Of a stretch of DNA of 14,109 nucleotides, positions 11,359-14,109 are shown piece by piece. The notes under the pieces are model-generated. The model made no database searches. It saw only the letters and a program-made list of their open reading frames with translations, and was not told the origin of the DNA. A program made the translations under genes and the position numbers. Numbering within the stretch: position 1 is the first letter of the stretch; each line of letters starts with the position of its first letter. The DNA is from JACOTV01 sp964445135 (GTDB lineage: Bacteria; Patescibacteriota; Microgenomatia; UBA1406; GWC2-37-13). Where the stretch lies: positions 1-14,109 of the forward strand of contig CAYUJW010000026.1 in the NCBI GenBank assembly GCA_964445135.1, read 5' to 3'.

Positions 11359-12657
11359 TTTTCCGCTTAATATCTGCTTCATCTCGGTTTTGTATAGCTC
11401 CACATGAGGTTGATCAAACGCATCGACATGGATTAATTGTGCAAGAAGCATCATCTCGATCATCTTCATTTGCATAAATGCGCCAATAGACTCTTCATCA
11501 ATTGCATCAAGCTCAATGTGCATGTGGGGGAGCTGCTGCTTGGTGTAGGCAATTTGAGTGCCTTTCAAAATGGCATCCATAATTTCAGCAACCGGCCGAT
11601 TTTCAATGTGCGGTACCAGCCCCTCAAACACGAAATTGGATGGTGTTTTTATGGTGGCACTACGCGAAGAGGAAATAAATGTGGTCACTTTGTTGCGTGG
11701 ACCACCCATGTACAGCTGGGCCATGCTATGAAGGTCGGTTGAGCCAATTGAAACGGTTGGGGTCATCCCTGCAAATACCTGTTTTCCGTCCAAATCATGC
11801 TCTTTTCCCAAACTTTCTCCCATCAGCTGCCGATACCACTTACCCAGGCTTTCAAGCTCGCTATGAAAGAAAAACAAGTCATGAATCACATATCCACGCT
11901 CAAGAAGTGCATGCAGAGTTGATGCAGAATGAAGAGCGGGATTTCGATCCGAGTTGGTCAAGCACTCATCTCTCATGCGTGCGGCGCCTAGGCGGAGGGC
12001 GACAATATCAATTCCCGCGCACAACAGGGGAAATAAGCCAACTGTTGAGAAAATGCTATAACGCCCCCCAACATTTGGATGGGGAAGAAAGCGGTATTTC
12101 AGTCGATCAGTTGCCGCGCCCATTGGAGACGATTTCTCAGTCGTTATGACAATGCGATCCTGAATATCGAGTCCTGAAAGGGCAGACAATACCATTTCAG
12201 CATTTGTGATGGTTTCAGTTGTGCCGCCAGATTTACTAATAACATTGATGATTACTTGCTCAGGCTTGCTTACATTCTGTTGTAAAAACGCAACCAATGC
12301 TTGGAGGTATTCTGGATCATTGGTATCGGCAAAAAGCATTTTGGGATATCGATTCGGCTCCAGCATATCCTTAAACCCTAAAAGCGCATCGTACACGGCC
12401 TTTGCTCCAAGATTTGAGCCGCCAATTCCGATATCAATCACATATTTAAGTTCCGAAGTGATGAGTTGCTTGCCCATCTCTTGCACGAGTCGAAGCGTCT
12501 CTTCATCATCGGGCAAGGCGACCGAGCCATATCCTTTTGTGTATTCATGTGATTTGGCGGCGTCGCTTAAATCTTGCAAATAGGGGTCAAGCGATGATTG
12601 GGAAGATTGAACAAGCGAAGGTGAAATGGTTGATTGGGACGAGTCAAAGCGTAGCAT
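11356..12657 (-). CDS. pgi: Glucose-6-phosphate isomerase
   Basis: This enzyme interconverts glucose-6-phosphate and fructose-6-phosphate in the cytosol. From the ATG at 12657 it has 433 residues. Two SIS-type sugar-phosphate domains are visible: DIGIGGSNLGAKAVYDAL and NVISKSGGTTETITNAEMV (phosphate-binding Ser/Thr cluster), then VGGRYSIFSTVGLFPL, the first PROSITE-type signature. TVSIGSTDLHSMAQLYMGGPRNKVTTF carries the family's active-site segment, and HVDAFDQPHVELYKTEM matches the second signature, with the catalytic Lys near the end. The frame extends 19 codons upstream, but that stretch is low in family resemblance and starts inside a G/C hairpin, so MLRFDSSQST is taken as the start. There is no SD; AATACT (12662-12667) is a weak -10. 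It lies 90 bp after manA on the same strand. The C-terminal codons and stop are inside repeat copy 3. Confidence 0.93.
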   Translation of the reverse strand: MLRFDSSQSTISPSLVQSSQSSLDPYLQDLSDAAKSHEYTKGYGSVALPDDEETLRLVQEMGKQLITSELKYVIDIGIGGSNLGAKAVYDALLGFKDMLEPNRYPKMLFADTNDPEYLQALVAFLQQNVSKPEQVIINVISKSGGTTETITNAEMVLSALSGLDIQDRIVITTEKSSPMGAATDRLKYRFLPHPNVGGRYSIFSTVGLFPLLCAGIDIVALRLGAARMRDECLTNSDRNPALHSASTLHALLERGYVIHDLFFFHSELESLGKWYRQLMGESLGKEHDLDGKQVFAGMTPTVSIGSTDLHSMAQLYMGGPRNKVTTFISSSRSATIKTPSNFVFEGLVPHIENRPVAEIMDAILKGTQIAYTKQQLPHMHIELDAIDEESIGAFMQMKMIEMMLLAQLIHVDAFDQPHVELYKTEMKQILSGK

Positions 12658-12700
12658 AGTGAGTATTTGGATTAAAAATAATAATAAACAAGTGCTAGAA

Positions 12701-12725
12701 CTGGGGGGCACCACCCCAATCCCAG
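12701..12725 (-). other. G/C-rich imperfect hairpin between manA and pgi
   Basis: CTGGG (12701-12705) pairs with CCCAG (12721-12725), with inner GGG/CCC pairing. On the minus strand it lies 22 nt past the manA stop and is followed, after about 13 mixed bases, by a T-rich tract (TTTATTATTATTTTT). It could be a weak manA terminator or a structure in the pgi leader. The distance to the T-tract argues against a standard terminator. Confidence 0.4.
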
Positions 12726-12747
12726 TAATGTATATATATAGGACGAT

Positions 12748-13911
12748 TTACGCAACATGTCCAACAAGAATGGTCGCCGGATTGTCAGATGTGACGGTGT
12801 ATGAGTTTACTCCGCATGGAATAAAAGCGGTATGACCCTTGTGAATAGTGACAGAACCGACCCCGGCTGTAATTTGCACTTGCCCCTCATGGCAGTATGC
12901 AAAACAAAAGGAGCCATCTGTTGCAAGAGTCTGGGTGCCGTGAATCTTGCGCCTGTGCAGTTGGTAAAATTCAGTTTCGCACAGCAGTTGTCCGGTTGGG
13001 TGGGTGTGAAGGCGGGCAATGTCATTGCTTTGCGCATCTGTTTTGAGGTGGGTAAAGTAGTCTTCAATATTCATGGTGCGCACGCTTCCATCATCCTTCA
13101 TCTTGCCTTGATCAAAGCTGCGAATGGTTGCAACCGGGTCCATTGCATCAAGCTGAATCTCAAACACAATATTGCCATTTGGATATCTTGCGGTGTCTTC
13201 TTCCCACGAATGGTGAATGCCACCTGAGGAAGGATCAACCACATCTTCTCGCTTCACCTCAATTACATTTACAAATTGCCACGGATTTTGGGTTTTCACA
13301 AAAGTCTGAGCCTGCTCTTTCGCCGCAGCGAGTGGCAATTGGCCAGATGTCACTTGGCGACTCAACTCATGCATTTTCTGCTCAATTCGAATACACACTT
13401 CTTTGTAGAGCGCCACATCGCACCCTGGTTTTAGCCCCATTGAAGCCATGCCATCTTCAAAATAAAACCATGTTTCCGGTTTTGGAATCCATCGCTCACT
13501 TTTTACTCCATAAGGAATGTGTAGCTGAAAAGAGTTGCCAAGCGCCTGATTGAGTTTAATCAGCAAGGGCATGAGCTCACCATAGCGTGAAATAGTTTTT
13601 TCTCCCAGAACATCGTGTGGGTTTGTTTGGATAAGTTGCGAGAGTGGAATAAAGTCATCTGGAGTAAGGGGAAAGAGTTCGGACACTGTTTCGTCGCGAT
13701 CGGCATATCCCCATTCCGGGGCAAATCGGGGGTCGGCACTATCTGTTATGGTGAGTGCGAGTTTGGACTGTCCAAATAGCTCATACGACTGACCAATGCG
13801 ATGTCCTTGCACGTGTGGGTTGCGCTCCCAACCCTTAAGAGTTAGTAGGTAAGTGCCGCCCCATGTGGGTTGCTCAATCAGTTTTGGAATAACAATATAT
13901 GGTTTTAACAT
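12748..13911 (-). CDS. manA: Mannose-6-phosphate isomerase, class I
   Basis: This zinc enzyme interconverts mannose-6-phosphate and fructose-6-phosphate. The 387-residue product opens with MLKPYIVIPKLIEQPTWGGTYL, like the family's NxxxEKxWGG start. The zinc site is visible: GNSFQLH (Q129, H131), KPETWFYFE (E146) and a later His in GGIHHSWEE (H233 or H234). NIVFEIQLDAMDPVATIRSFDQGK corresponds to the family's EIQQNSDTTYRVYDW segment. The C-terminal cupin half contains HEGQVQITAGVGSVTIHKGHTAFIPCGVNSYTV. A helical insert (about 165-205) is in the expected position. With pgi, it connects glycolytic fructose-6-P to mannose-6-P. -10 TATAAT (13931-13936) lies 19 nt before the ATG, and there is no SD. 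A bifunctional or other sugar-phosphate isomerase is possible but less likely. Confidence 0.88.
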   Translation of the reverse strand: MLKPYIVIPKLIEQPTWGGTYLLTLKGWERNPHVQGHRIGQSYELFGQSKLALTITDSADPRFAPEWGYADRDETVSELFPLTPDDFIPLSQLIQTNPHDVLGEKTISRYGELMPLLIKLNQALGNSFQLHIPYGVKSERWIPKPETWFYFEDGMASMGLKPGCDVALYKEVCIRIEQKMHELSRQVTSGQLPLAAAKEQAQTFVKTQNPWQFVNVIEVKREDVVDPSSGGIHHSWEEDTARYPNGNIVFEIQLDAMDPVATIRSFDQGKMKDDGSVRTMNIEDYFTHLKTDAQSNDIARLHTHPTGQLLCETEFYQLHRRKIHGTQTLATDGSFCFAYCHEGQVQITAGVGSVTIHKGHTAFIPCGVNSYTVTSDNPATILVGHVA

Positions 13912-13930
13912 GGATTGAATCGTTGGGGTG

Positions 13931-13936
13931 ATTATA
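13931..13936 (-). promoter_or_regulatory. -10 element for manA
   Basis: TATAAT on the minus strand ends 19 nt before the manA ATG, giving a leader of about 12 nt. No good -35 was seen (TGCCAA at 18 bp). Confidence 0.45.
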
Positions 13937-14001
13937 CCGCAACTTGACGAAGGTTTGGCAGTCTTATCACTCCAATCCGCATAACTTTTTATGCAATATA
14001 G

Positions 14002-14007
14002 TATAAT
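14002..14007 (+). promoter_or_regulatory. -10 element for the UbiA-like gene
   Basis: A perfect TATAAT ends 7 nt before the GTG at 14015, the same spacing as at the HD gene. No -35 was found. Confidence 0.45.
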
Positions 14008-14014
14008 AGCAACT

Positions 14015-14109
14015 GTGAACGCAAGAAATACAATAGTGCTTTATGCGCGACAATTTCGAGTAAACCAATGGTTGAAAAATTTTGTTGTATTTACTGCCAT
14101 TCTTTTTTC
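14015..14109 (+). CDS. UbiA-family prenyltransferase, N-terminus (partial)
   Basis: A plus-strand frame from GTG at 14015 runs off the right edge, giving 31 residues. The stretch YARQFRVNQWLKNFVVFTAI matches the LRPxQWxKNxxVFxPL opening of UbiA-type membrane enzymes, especially the decaprenyl-phosphate phosphoribosyltransferase-like group that transfers sugar phosphates or aromatic rings to polyprenyl chains. The Asp-rich catalytic motifs lie beyond the window. An in-frame ATG at 13991 exists, but it precedes the TATAAT (14002-14007), whereas the GTG is 7 nt after it, so GTG is preferred. There is no SD. The gene is divergent from manA. The subfamily cannot be settled from this fragment. Confidence 0.55.
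   Translation, partial: MNARNTIVLYARQFRVNQWLKNFVVFTAILF

Noticed and set aside
10430..12149. Long plus-strand open frames opposite the HD and pgi genes
   Set aside because: They are antisense shadows with no recognisable domains, while the minus-strand frames carry clear family motifs.
12658..12714. N-terminal extension of glucose-6-phosphate isomerase
   Set aside because: The extra 19 codons begin inside a G/C hairpin and do not resemble the family. The ATG at 12657 gives a normal N-terminus.

Overview
The window looks like a chromosomal segment of a Candidate Phyla Radiation (Patescibacteria, Parcubacteria-like) bacterium. This is inferred from gene content: a PrgI-family membrane protein beside a VirB4-like reading frame, a short four-domain S1 protein, compact genes with little spacing, several CPR-type small proteins, and few Shine-Dalgarno (SD) sites. 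TGA is used as a stop (dnaA and the 194-residue membrane protein end in TGA), so the UGA-as-glycine code of Gracilibacteria does not apply. No rRNA, tRNA, CRISPR array or insertion sequence was seen.

Layout. Positions 1-1009 (minus) hold the end of a type IV secretion-like block: a partial VirB4-like gene preceded by a PrgI-family gene fused to a prealbumin-like domain. Next come a four-domain S1 protein (minus) and a divergent tyrosine-recombinase-like gene (plus) that lacks its catalytic tyrosine. A repeat-bearing convergent intergenic region follows. Positions 3433-6264 hold the replication-initiation locus: dnaN and dnaA (both minus, separated by a terminator) and a perfect 19-bp palindrome of two DnaA boxes over the dnaA promoter. 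Divergent from dnaA is a gene for an RNA-free RNase P of the HARP family (UPF0278, earlier called RNA ligase partner). It lies where many bacteria carry rpmH-rnpA.

Positions 6827-8248 carry three minus-strand genes (a PH-like membrane protein, a duplicated zinc-ribbon protein and an HU protein) with an unusual cluster of TGACAA elements between the last two. Positions 8544-9611 encode an AI-2E-family exporter. It is followed by minus-strand genes for a RelA/SpoT-type HD hydrolase without a visible synthetase domain, glucose-6-phosphate isomerase and class I mannose-6-phosphate isomerase. The two isomerases link glucose-6-P, fructose-6-P and mannose-6-P, probably feeding sugar-nucleotide synthesis. 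A UbiA-type prenyltransferase begins at the right edge.

The observations most worth a second look are: HARP beside dnaA; a recombinase with both catalytic Tyr and box-II His replaced; three copies of a 33-bp element built from about 11-bp units at the ends of the HD and pgi genes; the TGACAA operator-like cluster; and a recurrent gene-start design in which a -10 hexamer lies 7-14 nt before the start codon with no SD, suggesting leaderless transcripts.
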